Notes under the pieces: model-generated
Databases searched by the model: none
The model's input: the letters and a program-made list of their open reading frames with translations, nothing else
Told to the model about the DNA's origin: nothing
In this document: piece by piece, positions 52,434 to 61,564 of the stretch
Position numbering within the stretch: the stretch's first letter is position 1
How the letters are laid out: every line of letters starts with the position of its first letter
Source: Adiantum capillus-veneris
Taxonomy: Eukaryota > Streptophyta > Polypodiopsida > Polypodiales > Pteridaceae
Assembly: GCA_014529385.2 (NCBI GenBank)
Contig: CM043966.1
Span: 108,537,087 to 108,601,086 of the forward strand
Reading direction: 5' to 3'
Length of the DNA stretch: 64,000 bases
Position numbers and translations under genes: made by a program

Positions 52434-54375
52434 CTTTGATATCCTTGTCCTTCACATGGCGATCAAACCACTTCTTTCTCCTATCCTTTTCCACAAGAGC
52501 ATTTTGCACAGCCAAGTGTCTCTCTTCGTCTAGTTTTTCTAAGATAAACAAACGCTCGGTTAAGGGGTTACCATTCCATCCTTCTTGCGAAGCTACCCTA
52601 AGACTAGGAATGACAAACTCCCAAGGCATAACCGCTTCTTGGCCGTATACCATTTTGAATGGCGTACAATTAATAGCCACTTTATAAGCAGTACGATAAG
52701 CCCATAGAGCAGATGTCAACTTCAAATCCCAATCAGTGCGATGAGCTTCTACCGTCTTGGTTAAAATAGAGATTAGAGTCTTGTTGGTGCTCTCGGCTTG
52801 TCCATTAGCTTGCGGGTAATAAGGTGTAGACTTATGGTGGGATATCATAAAGGTCGTGGTAAGCTCTCTTATTACCTCATTTATAAAATGGGTACCATTA
52901 TCACTAACAATTTCAAAAGGGCAACCAAATCTTGTGATAATGTTCTCAAAAAGAAACTTAGCTGTTGTCCTCGCGTCAGCTTTTTGTGAAGCCTTAGCTT
53001 CAGCCCACTTTGTTACATAGTCCGTAGCAACTAGAATATATCGAGATTGAGTGTTGCGAGCTGCGGGACTAATTGGACCTACAAAGTCTAAGCCCCATTT
53101 TTCAAATGGTTGGGTTACTTTAATAGGATGTAAGGGCATTCTGTCCTTGCGCTGTGTGGTCTTGTAACGTTGGCACTCATCACACCCTTTTGTAAAAAAT
53201 GATGCATCCTTAAATAAAGTTGGCCACCAATAGCCTGATTGCAACACCTTTCTAGCAGTCAGGTCCCCTGAAAAATGTCCTCCTGCTATGCCCATATGTG
53301 CTTCTTGCAAGATATACAAATATTCATCCTCGCGGGCACAACGCCTAAGAATATCGTCCTTGCCTAATCTATACAGGGTTCCGGCAATCAAACAATAGGG
53401 TTCACATTCTTTTACTAGCCTTCGAGCGATATCCTTACGAAGTTCCTTGGGTGGAAAACCATTAACTAAAAAGTTAACAATGTTCTCACTCCATTCAGGC
53501 ATAGTCTCAACTATGAATAGGGAAGTATCGGGTAATTCATCATCAACTCTTGTAGGGGCTTCACCATTGGGTATGCGAGACAAATGATCAGCCATGACGT
53601 GCCTTTTACCGGGTCTCACTACAATCGTGAAATCAAAATCAAGAAGAATTAACAACCATCGTGTGATTCTTCCTGTGGAGCATGGCTTGTTTACCAGATA
53701 CAGCAACGCTTGATGATCCACATAAAATACAAACTTGTTTGCCAGAAGGTAGTAGCGAAATTTCTTTACTGCATAAACCATTGCCAAACCTTCTCGCTCT
53801 GTAGTGGTGTAGTTCCTTTCAGCATCGTTCAATTGACGGCTTGCAAAGCTAATGGGATAGTCCAATTTATGTTCTCCTGGTTGAGTGAGAACACACCCAA
53901 TAGCAAAGTTTGATGCATCAATATGCACATGGAAAATGACATCCCAGTTAGGTGTCCTTAAAATCGGAGCACTTGCTAGTGTTTTCTTCAATTGTTCATA
54001 GGCCTGGTCACACTCTTCAGTCCATTTAAATTCAATGAGAAGCTTGTACAAAGGACGTGCTATCTCAGCGAAAAATAAAATAAACCGTCGATAATAACCC
54101 ACGTGTCCCATGAACCTTTGAACTCCCTTGTAATTGGTTGGTGGTGGTAACTCTAGAATCACTTTAATTTTGCTCTCATCGGTTGAGATACCATTCTTGG
54201 ATACTATATGCCCTAAAATAACTCCATGCTTGACCCAAAATTGGCATTTGAACGGGTTCAATGAGATACGATATAACCTACATTTTTCAAACACCTTCCG
54301 CAAACATGATAGATGTTCTTTCCAAGAAGAGTAAACACAAAGGTCGTCTAAGAAAGCTTCACAAAACTCCCTCAA
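52402..54375 (-). CDS. Pol: RT C-terminal half, RNase H and integrase core
   Basis: An open frame of 657 codons that begins without ATG just inside RT. Near its start FLDDLCVYSSW carries the catalytic x-DD box of RT. RNase H follows with HVHIDASNFAIG (about 53,909-53,937), TTTEREGLAMVYAV, FYVDHQALLYL and MADHLSR, all catalytic acids present. Integrase has the zinc-binding HMGIAGGHF...CDEC set, then WGLDFVGPI, VSDNGTHF and GQAESTNKTL, giving an intact D-D-E triad. The frame ends at 52,402, about where GPY should start; that module continues in the overlapping next frame. These enzymes copy element RNA and insert the DNA. The missing RT centre at the 5' edge prevents function of this copy. Confidence 0.93.
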   Translation of the reverse strand: MREFCEAFLDDLCVYSSWKEHLSCLRKVFEKCRLYRISLNPFKCQFWVKHGVILGHIVSKNGISTDESKIKVILELPPPTNYKGVQRFMGHVGYYRRFILFFAEIARPLYKLLIEFKWTEECDQAYEQLKKTLASAPILRTPNWDVIFHVHIDASNFAIGCVLTQPGEHKLDYPISFASRQLNDAERNYTTTEREGLAMVYAVKKFRYYLLANKFVFYVDHQALLYLVNKPCSTGRITRWLLILLDFDFTIVVRPGKRHVMADHLSRIPNGEAPTRVDDELPDTSLFIVETMPEWSENIVNFLVNGFPPKELRKDIARRLVKECEPYCLIAGTLYRLGKDDILRRCAREDEYLYILQEAHMGIAGGHFSGDLTARKVLQSGYWWPTLFKDASFFTKGCDECQRYKTTQRKDRMPLHPIKVTQPFEKWGLDFVGPISPAARNTQSRYILVATDYVTKWAEAKASQKADARTTAKFLFENIITRFGCPFEIVSDNGTHFINEVIRELTTTFMISHHKSTPYYPQANGQAESTNKTLISILTKTVEAHRTDWDLKLTSALWAYRTAYKVAINCTPFKMVYGQEAVMPWEFVIPSLRVASQEGWNGNPLTERLFILEKLDEERHLAVQNALVEKDRRKKWFDRHVKDKDIKVGEEKVEICW

Positions 54376-57131
54376 ATATCTAGAAAGCTATAAGCTTCCT
54401 TGCCTGCAACTCTTTCGAGTACATGTTCGGAATATGGTAGGGGGTAATGGTCTCTTCTAGTAGCTGCATTAACTTTTTTGAGGTCCACGCACACCCTGAG
54501 TTTCCCATTCTTTTTTGGCACGATAACTATTGGCGACACCCATTCAGAGTGTTCAATAGGATATATGAACCCACATTTGATAAGCTTTTCTAGTTCTTCT
54601 TGAATGATCTTTGCGTACTTAGGATTCATCGGGTAGGGTCTTTGTTGTACGGGCTTCGCAGTGCTAATCATAGGGATTGTATGTTGGACCACAGAAGGCG
54701 GAACACCTTCCATATCATGGTATGTCCAAGCGAATACGTCCTTGAATTCCTTGAGAAGCTCTTTGAGGACCGCCTCTTCAACTTCTGTGAGGTCTTGGGC
54801 AATAAAAACAGGTTTTGATTCTTCACCGGGGTCAGCTAATTCTATTTCTTTAACTATTGCCGGACCATCATAGATTCCATTATTCCCATCGATAGGTATT
54901 CTTTGGGCTTTTGTGTACACAACCTTTGCTTCCCCTGTGGTGTAAGATTTGAAATGTTTTGGTGCAGGATGCAAGTCTGTGGATTCTGGTTGTGCGTTGG
55001 TTTGTGCTTCCATTTCTGCTTTCTTGTGTTGTCGACCTAACTCTTGGTTTTGACGCCTCCTTGCAGTGCGGCTCAACTTTGGCTTGTCTATGATCTCTAA
55101 TTGGGCTATGTCATGGGGTCGTGGTCTACACCACATAACATTTTGGAGATATTCACCCCAATTGTCTACCAATTTTCGATGAGCATCACATGCTCCTATA
55201 TAACTGAGCCATTCCGCTGAGGATCTCTTCTTGTTTATCCTAGCACGTACATTGGCTCGATATCGACGCCTCTTAAGGTTTTTCTTTTTCTTATTTGAGA
55301 CCTGATTTTGATTTGCATTTAGATCTGGCTCACTAAAGGAGTCCTCGTTGGTGTCCTCTTCACTCTCGGAGGAGCTATCATCGGTTGATGTGCTCGGTCC
55401 TTCCGAATGTTTTGACTGTGAACTTGCTCCACTCTCTAATTCATGAGATTCAAAATCCGTTTCACTCTGGGAGTCAGTGTCCAAGTCGTGTTGGTCAAAG
55501 TCTTCTATTGAGCTATCAGTGTCACTGTCAGATTGGTCCACAATTGCCTTGCCCTTAGAAGATGCATGTATGGCACTTATCATGTTCAGAGGTGCAATTT
55601 GTGGTACCTCTTCCCCCTCTGGTGTGACCCAAGTGGTTCCTCTATTTCCCCAGGTATCTATGGTTGCAGCTAGGTGTACCCAATCCACATTGTCCGATTC
55701 AATCATCCCAGGTAGGATATCCATATAAGGAGAATCTTGGCCAATGTCTGTATCCTTCTTACAAGTGTAACAATATTGTAGTGGGGCCGAGTGAACTGTG
55801 GTGTCAGAGCGATGATCAATAATGGTTTTACTCCCTAAGGGGTGTACCTTACCAGTCACCAAATCCACTCTAAGGACAGAGTCTTGGAATTGCAAATAGA
55901 CATGATTTTTAGACCAATCGTGAACCATTTGTGCTTCCCTCATGAATGGTCGTCCTAAAATCATTTCATATGACATAAGGTGTTTAGAGAAATCCATTAC
56001 AATGAACGTATGTCGTACCTTGTGCCCTAGAACTTTGATCTTAAGATCCTTGAGCATCCCCATAGGTTTGGCTATGGTACCATTTGCCATCTTTACCACA
56101 ATGTTAGTAACACTGAGGCGGGGTTTTCCCATGGATTCCCAGCAATCTTTTGTAACGATGCTAACTCCCGCACCACCATCAAGAATTCCCTTTATAGTTA
56201 ATCCCTTGGTAGTGATGGGTAGGGTCGCATTAGACTCGTCGCCTTCAAAATACTGCCCTAATTCGTTAATGGGTACCTCGATCACAGACTCGTGTCCATC
56301 TAAGTCAAGTGATTGCACATGATTTTCCTCATCAATCATAATCGAGTCAGGCCTATTTGGTTGCGCAAACTGCGGTAATCCCGTTCGTAGCTCTCCGTTA
56401 AGGAATGCTCGAAGTGCAAGGAATAACTCAGGATCTCCATACAGCTTTGCTATGATCGTGGTTCGGACCTCAGAAGACATGAAGTCCACTAGTTTGGCAA
56501 CATTCATTGGCGTTTTGCAGGGTGTAGGTCCTTGACTAGGAACTGGTGAGGATGGAATCTCATATTCCTCAATGGGATCAGGTATTCCTTCGTTAAACAT
56601 CCTTTCCAACAAGAAGGGTGTATGCTCACTTTCTGATGTCCCGTCCTCACTCCCTTCTTGGATGATACTAGATATGGCTAACGGTCTATGGTTCATGTGG
56701 GGTGGATGAACTTGCGTGGGAAACACTGTGTCATGAATTTTGATATGCATGGGTTCTGGTTCTAGTTTCCTTTGAGTCTCCTCCACTAAATCTCTTAGAT
56801 GTTTCACCTGCTTAATCTCGTCTACAGGGTTTGGATACGTCCCAATCTTCTTTTTACGATTCTTCCCTTTTTGCCCCTGCGGTTTATCTTGGGGGTCTTG
56901 GATTGGATTTGGAAACACTTGTGGTGTTTTCAGAGGCTCTTTATGGTTTTCTCTTATTCGGTTTTCATTTGGTTCCATGTTACGGTTTTCTTTGTCGGTC
57001 TTTCCCCTTGTGGTATTGGTTCTAGTCTCCATTGTCTCGATTGAATCTGAATCATCCTCGAGGTCATTCATATACACGGGGTCATCTCCTGTTCCTATGT
57101 TTGTTTTGGAACTTGGCTTTGAATTTTCCAT
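54372..57131 (-). CDS. Pol N-terminal ORF: linker, protease 1, RT N-terminus
   Basis: An ATG-started frame of 919 codons. Residues 1-310 are a charged, largely disordered linker. Protease 1 occupies about 313-415, with GILDGGAGVSIVTKDCW (D-G-G-A active site) and EMILGRPFMREAQMVHDW. Residues about 500-610 are very acidic and serine-rich, and near 620 there is a basic arginine cluster (KRRRYRANVRARINKKR) that could be nucleic-acid binding or nuclear targeting. RT begins near 780 (FKDVFAWTYHDMEGV) and runs through KKNGKLRVCVDLKKVN to KEAYSFLD, then stops. The frame is the same as gag's, with only a TGA and six codons between. Roughly 50-60 RT codons are missing between this ORF and the next. Confidence 0.92.
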   Translation of the reverse strand: MENSKPSSKTNIGTGDDPVYMNDLEDDSDSIETMETRTNTTRGKTDKENRNMEPNENRIRENHKEPLKTPQVFPNPIQDPQDKPQGQKGKNRKKKIGTYPNPVDEIKQVKHLRDLVEETQRKLEPEPMHIKIHDTVFPTQVHPPHMNHRPLAISSIIQEGSEDGTSESEHTPFLLERMFNEGIPDPIEEYEIPSSPVPSQGPTPCKTPMNVAKLVDFMSSEVRTTIIAKLYGDPELFLALRAFLNGELRTGLPQFAQPNRPDSIMIDEENHVQSLDLDGHESVIEVPINELGQYFEGDESNATLPITTKGLTIKGILDGGAGVSIVTKDCWESMGKPRLSVTNIVVKMANGTIAKPMGMLKDLKIKVLGHKVRHTFIVMDFSKHLMSYEMILGRPFMREAQMVHDWSKNHVYLQFQDSVLRVDLVTGKVHPLGSKTIIDHRSDTTVHSAPLQYCYTCKKDTDIGQDSPYMDILPGMIESDNVDWVHLAATIDTWGNRGTTWVTPEGEEVPQIAPLNMISAIHASSKGKAIVDQSDSDTDSSIEDFDQHDLDTDSQSETDFESHELESGASSQSKHSEGPSTSTDDSSSESEEDTNEDSFSEPDLNANQNQVSNKKKKNLKRRRYRANVRARINKKRSSAEWLSYIGACDAHRKLVDNWGEYLQNVMWCRPRPHDIAQLEIIDKPKLSRTARRRQNQELGRQHKKAEMEAQTNAQPESTDLHPAPKHFKSYTTGEAKVVYTKAQRIPIDGNNGIYDGPAIVKEIELADPGEESKPVFIAQDLTEVEEAVLKELLKEFKDVFAWTYHDMEGVPPSVVQHTIPMISTAKPVQQRPYPMNPKYAKIIQEELEKLIKCGFIYPIEHSEWVSPIVIVPKKNGKLRVCVDLKKVNAATRRDHYPLPYSEHVLERVAGKEAYSFLDI

Positions 57132-57149
57132 ATTCTGCGACTTCTTCCT

Positions 57150-59819
57150 TCATGTCTTCTTTTTCTTTGCTTGGATAACTGACGCGGTATCTCTCTCTTC
57201 GAGGATATGGCCTGGCCCTTGAAGCATGGACCGTGTAATCGCATAAGCGGGTGCGACGGGTGGTATTGGCGACGTCACACTAGCAATTTCGACCAAATTC
57301 AGGGGTGTGATTTTAGGCGCATTTGGGTTATAGGGGCATTGGGCAATCAAGTGATCTATGCCACAACGATTACATGTGAGTATTGGCATTGCAGACGTGC
57401 TCCCTTGATTCATTTGCATCTGTGCAGCATTCTTTTGCAGCCTAATAGGGCACTCCGCTACTCGATGTGGTCCACCACACTCGTAGCATTGAAGAGGTGG
57501 CCTCCTAGCCTGGGTGTTGATATTTTGACCTCTGGATGCGAGAGCAGCAGCTTGATATACCGGCTTGACTTGTCCCCAACAATCTTTCATGTAGTATATA
57601 GGACACTCTTCCAGTGTATCAAGTCCGTAGGCAATACTAGTGTCTATTTCCTCCTCACAGCCATCTGCATAAGCATTTGATGGCTCGCAACCCACTTGGT
57701 TCATAGGGGCGACTCTTGGATGCGGGGGCTGAGGTCCTAGCACGGGAGGTGGTAGCGGTGTAGCTTGTACAACATTTTGAGATCTAGGGACCATGTGTTG
57801 CGGTAGTTGCTCAACAGGTGGAGTAGGCATCAATACAGGAGCTCGAGGTGCATCCGTCCAGGCTACAGGTGGTCTATTTGCCATCATACGTTTGATCATT
57901 AAACAATCCTTAGCTTGGTGACCATACCTACCACATGCGTTGCAAGTTCCATTAAATTTTACTCTAAACGTAGGGCACTCACTAGTGCTATGTGGACCTA
58001 AGCAAATGGAACACCATTGTTGCTCCCTTCTTGGATACATGTGACTATTTTGAGGGGGTCGATTATCCTTAAGAGACTCTTGGATTGCCTTGGTGAGGTC
58101 TGTCAAGAATGTCTCAAATACCTTTGGCTCATTGGCAATGGGCTTTGCAGTCATGGGTTCATACTCAATGGCTTGTGAGCTAGTGGATCTCGTGTCAGTA
58201 GACACCCTCATGCCTGCTATCATCAAGTTGTCCTCTAGTTGGATTGCATTGGCAGTGACATCTTCCCAGGTTGTGATACCTCTAATCACTAGTCCATTAT
58301 AGATTCCTTCATTCCTCAACCCTTGAATGAATCGATCAAGCAGTTGGTTATTGTTGAAGCGCTCATTTACAGGGCAGCGAGAGTTTAAGTGCTTTAGACG
58401 ACTAATGAAGTCCCTTACTGACTCTCCTTCCTTACGTTCGGCCTTCTGTAGCTGAGATGCTACACCCCAAAGCACACCTTCTCGTATGTACTCCTTTAGA
58501 AACAACCTTCGAAGGGTAGGGTAGATTGTTTTCTCGTCCACCCTTAGGGTCCTATACCAATCTCCAGCCTTCCCACTTAATGTCAAGCTTAAGGCATTGC
58601 ACTTATGTAGTTCGTTGCGTTCCCCTAAGGAATCACATACTTGTTCAAACACTTCAATGTGTTTCCTAGCATCTTCGTCCCCATTGAATTTTTGCGTGAG
58701 TTTGGCAATTTGTACTGCCTTACTTCTAGGCTCTCTATCAGATGCATGACGCATATTTTCCGCGATAGATCGACCTATGGTTTGAGCAAACGCTGCCAAG
58801 TCACCTATGTGAGGAGGCAGGGCCGGTGGAGGTACTCTTGGAATCATATGTGGGAGAGGAACGGGTACCGGTCTTGGCATATGTGTGGATGATGCAGGAT
58901 ATGGAACATAACCGGGCATAGGTCCACTCGGATAAGAGCTAGGGAGCGGCACTCGAGGAGCATAAGCAAGTGGTACAATTGGAGGTGTGGGGGCCATGTG
59001 TGCATAAGGGGCTAGAGGCACATATGGTCGAGGCCCCATATTAGGTACTACGACACTAGGTAGTGGCACTGCGCTAACCGTAGATGTCATCGGTACATTC
59101 TCTGTCAGGCTTATCCCTGGAGTGAGCACTGTGTTTTCCTTGATAGAGGGTTGAGCCAAGTTAGGGAAGCTAAAGTTTTCGCTCGGAGGCTCAGATTGCA
59201 TAGAGACCCCAGGTGAAATGACGTAAGATGGGTCCATGGGGCTCATTAGAGGAGTCTCCATTTGAGATAGAGTAGGCTGTTGAGCCTTGCTCGTATCCAA
59301 AAATCTCATGGGGCCAGTTGAGAGTATATTTACCCCTCGGTTTTGCCTTTCTGATTGAATAATGCCATGGATAACATTACAGATCATTTTCTGTTGATCT
59401 TCGATGCTCGTGGCACTAGAGGTGGATTGTACAATCTCTATCCATCCTACATGGTAGGCGTGGCCAGAGTGTAGATCCGTCAACACCTCAGTGTGGAGGT
59501 CGTATGTCCAATGATCATTAATGAACAATCCTTCTAGAGTCGACGTGTTAACGGTTTCTTGTGAGGTAGAAGCAATATTGCTCCCCGTGGTTTTACTTGT
59601 CACCAACGCTACTCTAGAGGGAACTTCTGAAGGAGGCAGCTCAACAGGGCCTTCTTGGTAAGAAGTTGGCAGGATATCCACATGGACACTCTTTGGGGGT
59701 GTGGGGTCCATGTGCGATGTGAAAGGAGAGTCCACTTGCCCACCCCCTTCGTGTGCTTCATTTGCATCAGGTTCCGAGCGAGTAGCTCTACCTAATGTTT
59801 CCATGAAACGGCTAAACAT
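57150..59819 (-). CDS. Gag of element A with four zinc knuckles
   Basis: 889 codons from an ATG at 59,819. The N-terminal 350 residues are proline/serine/methionine-rich and probably disordered, with repeated P-rich phrases (PYVPLAPYAHMAPTPP). The Retrotrans_gag capsid domain spans about 363-535 (KLTQKFNGDEDARKHIEVFE, then GKAGDWYRTL, then ESVRDFISRLKHLNSRCP). The nucleocapsid has four knuckles: CSICLGPHSTSEC (about 602), CNACGRYGHQAKDC (625), CYECGGPHRVAEC (776) and CNRCGIDHLIAQC (813). Only the second has canonical CX2CX4HX4C spacing; the others are CX2CX3HX4C. The protein forms the particle and binds the RNA. It ends in TGA (57,150-57,152), in frame with pol. Confidence 0.93.
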   Translation of the reverse strand: MFSRFMETLGRATRSEPDANEAHEGGGQVDSPFTSHMDPTPPKSVHVDILPTSYQEGPVELPPSEVPSRVALVTSKTTGSNIASTSQETVNTSTLEGLFINDHWTYDLHTEVLTDLHSGHAYHVGWIEIVQSTSSATSIEDQQKMICNVIHGIIQSERQNRGVNILSTGPMRFLDTSKAQQPTLSQMETPLMSPMDPSYVISPGVSMQSEPPSENFSFPNLAQPSIKENTVLTPGISLTENVPMTSTVSAVPLPSVVVPNMGPRPYVPLAPYAHMAPTPPIVPLAYAPRVPLPSSYPSGPMPGYVPYPASSTHMPRPVPVPLPHMIPRVPPPALPPHIGDLAAFAQTIGRSIAENMRHASDREPRSKAVQIAKLTQKFNGDEDARKHIEVFEQVCDSLGERNELHKCNALSLTLSGKAGDWYRTLRVDEKTIYPTLRRLFLKEYIREGVLWGVASQLQKAERKEGESVRDFISRLKHLNSRCPVNERFNNNQLLDRFIQGLRNEGIYNGLVIRGITTWEDVTANAIQLEDNLMIAGMRVSTDTRSTSSQAIEYEPMTAKPIANEPKVFETFLTDLTKAIQESLKDNRPPQNSHMYPRREQQWCSICLGPHSTSECPTFRVKFNGTCNACGRYGHQAKDCLMIKRMMANRPPVAWTDAPRAPVLMPTPPVEQLPQHMVPRSQNVVQATPLPPPVLGPQPPHPRVAPMNQVGCEPSNAYADGCEEEIDTSIAYGLDTLEECPIYYMKDCWGQVKPVYQAAALASRGQNINTQARRPPLQCYECGGPHRVAECPIRLQKNAAQMQMNQGSTSAMPILTCNRCGIDHLIAQCPYNPNAPKITPLNLVEIASVTSPIPPVAPAYAITRSMLQGPGHILEERDTASVIQAKKKKT

Positions 59820-59831
59820 ACTAGTACTAGG

Positions 59832-60068
59832 CTATGGAGCTTCGGGAGGTGCATGGCCTTCTCTCTCAGTGTTTTGGGTAGGGTATGCTTCCATGATTTC
59901 TGAGTCGGAGGAGGAATCACTAGCGGCTATTTTAGGGTCTTGGGTGGTGCTACCTTGTGTCCCCGCTGAGGGTCTAGAGCTTATCGTGGATGGGTAATGG
60001 GTATCCGTATGAACAGAGGCACCCTCAATATGCTCGTGTTCTAGCACCCGCCCATAGCGTAAGTGCAT
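59832..60068 (-). CDS. Possible N-terminal extension of gag
   Basis: 78 codons from an ATG at 60,068 (MHLRYGRVLEHEHIEGASVH) in the same frame as gag. It is separated from the gag ATG only by a TAG (59,832-59,834) and four codons. Either it is a separate upstream ORF, or gag once began here and a single base change made the TAG. Composition (S, T, E, P-rich) resembles the start of gag, which favours the second view. Confidence 0.5.
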   Translation of the reverse strand: MHLRYGRVLEHEHIEGASVHTDTHYPSTISSRPSAGTQGSTTQDPKIAASDSSSDSEIMEAYPTQNTEREGHAPPEAP

Positions 60069-60654
60069 GTGCTTTTGATACCCTAAGGTGTCAAAAAGCT
60101 GCTCTAGGAGGCCTTGTGACTAGTTTTTAGCGTGTTTTTTGTTTGATTTTTTTGCTAGATTTTTTAGAGCGTGTCGTGGAATGGGCCGTGTGATAGCTCG
60201 AAACGAGCGTATCGGTCAGAGGGTCGTGCCGTGCTTTACAGCCCTCCGTTTGGTCACTCTATGCCCTCGGAATCCCTAAAACTGTCAATTTCCAGTAGGA
60301 AACTAGGCCCAAACTAGAAAGTCTAAGGGTGCAAGTGGGAAGAGAAAGGAGGAGAGTGGAGGACTTGTCCCACATGCTCTCATTCTCTCTTGAGGGAGTA
60401 GGGTATATATATAAGAGTGAGTCTAGTATATATCATAAGACTGAGGACTGAGGCCTGGGCCTGGGCTTGGGCTTGGGAAACCGATCCCGATCTATCTTTT
60501 ATACAAACCAACCCGTCCGTTTTAAGAGTCACGTTTTTTATTTTCGAAAAATATCGCCGCCCACTCGCTCACGTTTTTAATTTTCCTTTTTTTTTTCCAA
60601 ACTTTTTTTTTTTCACAAAAAACTTTTTTTCCCAAATTATTTTTTTTTTGTTGA
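60069..60654 (-). other. Leader of element A, A-rich in sense
   Basis: No gene. Several long T runs on the plus strand (60,530-60,652) make the sense strand poly-A rich. Open frames over these are low-complexity artefacts. Confidence 0.7.
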
Positions 60655-60868
60655 TGCAGAAAATACAGAAATTGAAAAAAAACGCAGAAATGCAGAAAAT
60701 GCAGAAATTGCAGAAAGCGCAGAAAAAACGCAGAAATTGCAGAAAATGCAAAAAAAACGCAGAAATTGCAGAAATTGAAAACGCCGAACTTGAAAATGCA
60801 GAAATTGCAGAAATTGAAAAAACGCAGACAATAGCAGAAATTGAAACTTGACAGCAATTGCAGAAAAC
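60655..60868. repeat. Leader minisatellite GCAGAAATT of element A
   Basis: Twenty or so imperfect units of GCAGAAATT/GCAGAAA with A-runs between, on the plus strand. It lies between PBS and gag. Frames through it give K/N/A/E-rich peptides that are not genes. Confidence 0.9.
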
Positions 60869-60963
60869 AGAAACCTTCCACGCACTCCTTCCCTGCCTTT
60901 CCTATGATAGAAATTGCACCACAAGGAAGCGTAAAGTGCTAACCGAGCTTAGTGTAGGGCATA

Positions 60964-60981
60964 TCCCCGGCAGCGGCGCCA
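60964..60981 (-). promoter_or_regulatory. Primer-binding site of element A (tRNA-Asp type)
   Basis: In sense TGGCGCCGCTGCCGGGGA, 4 bases after the end of the 5' LTR. It matches the tRNA-Asp-type site used by plant Tat/Athila-group elements. Confidence 0.95.
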
Positions 60982-60985
60982 AAAA

Positions 60986-61559
60986 TGTGCGCTCCTTGCC
61001 GCACTGTCGAAGCAAGGGACTTGCCAATACACCGTATGCGAGCCACAAACGGCTCCAAGCACACAACAAGCCTAAACTAGCAAGCTCAAGAAAACAAAGG
61101 GTGTGTCACTCACCGCTCTACGCTCGCCTTCGTGGTGGATTCCTCGCCGTGATGAAGAAGAAGCTGCAGTCGTGCCGCGCTCAACCGCTTCGCCGCCGTC
61201 GTGCCTTCGTAATGCTCGATCGCACACACACTCTCCCCCTCTCTCTCTCTCACACACACACACACAAGGAGGTGAAGAAGAAGAAGATGGAGATGGAGCA
61301 AGAGCACTCTTCAATTGCACAAATGAGAGAATGAGTAAAAATTAGGTTTAGTTGGCTTTTATAGGAGCTCACCCCATTCACACTTGGGCGCCCATGCTTA
61401 ACCAACTAATCCCTTGAATGTCCAAGTTAAAGTGCGCCTCTCATCGACGATCACTCTACCTTTCCCTATTGGTCCGACAAGCCCGGTACCTGACTCTACC
61501 AAATACATAATACGCGTCCATCGTAGGTGATGGGTGTCCGTGTGCCGTGAGGGTTAACA
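60986..61559 (-). mobile_element. 5' LTR of element A
   Basis: 574 bases; edges fixed by comparison with 48,285-48,860, by PBS on one side and by the target-site duplication on the other. It contains a (CT)n(CA)n microsatellite at about 61,231-61,266 that differs in length from the partner. Confidence 0.97.
61356..61363 (-). promoter_or_regulatory. TATA box of element A's 5' LTR
   Basis: TATAAAAG in sense, about 200 bases from the LTR start and 370 from its end. This is the likely promoter of the genomic transcript. Confidence 0.75.
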
Positions 61560-61564
61560 ATCTG
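61560..61564. repeat. Target-site duplication of element A, right copy
   Basis: ATCTG, identical to 48,280-48,284. Confidence 0.95.

Larger units (their letters stand above)
48285..61559 (-). mobile_element. Element A: complete young Ty3/gypsy, two proteases plus accessory ORF
   Basis: 13,275 bp in minus orientation, bounded by 5-bp direct repeats ATCTG and by 574- and 576-bp LTRs of the TG...CA form. I see only two substitutions between the LTRs outside their CT tract, so the insertion is recent. Contents in sense: LTR, 4-base gap, tRNA-Asp-type PBS, leader with minisatellite, gag, in-frame TGA, protease 1, RT (centre deleted), RNase H, integrase, GPY module, second retropepsin-like domain with repeated tail, internal polypurine-like tract, TATA-like box, 140-codon ORF, long 3' region, polypurine tract, LTR. 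RNase H and PBS style place it near the Tat/Athila side of plant gypsy elements; no chromodomain is present. Confidence 0.95.

Noticed and set aside
54375-54375. Separate genes for the two halves of RT in element A
   Set aside because: The second ORF lacks an ATG and starts inside a conserved domain; deletion with frameshift of one pol gene explains it better.
60417-60924. Overlapping open frames on both strands in element A's leader
   Set aside because: Low-complexity translations of GCAGAAATT repeats and T runs; position between PBS and gag marks it as leader.
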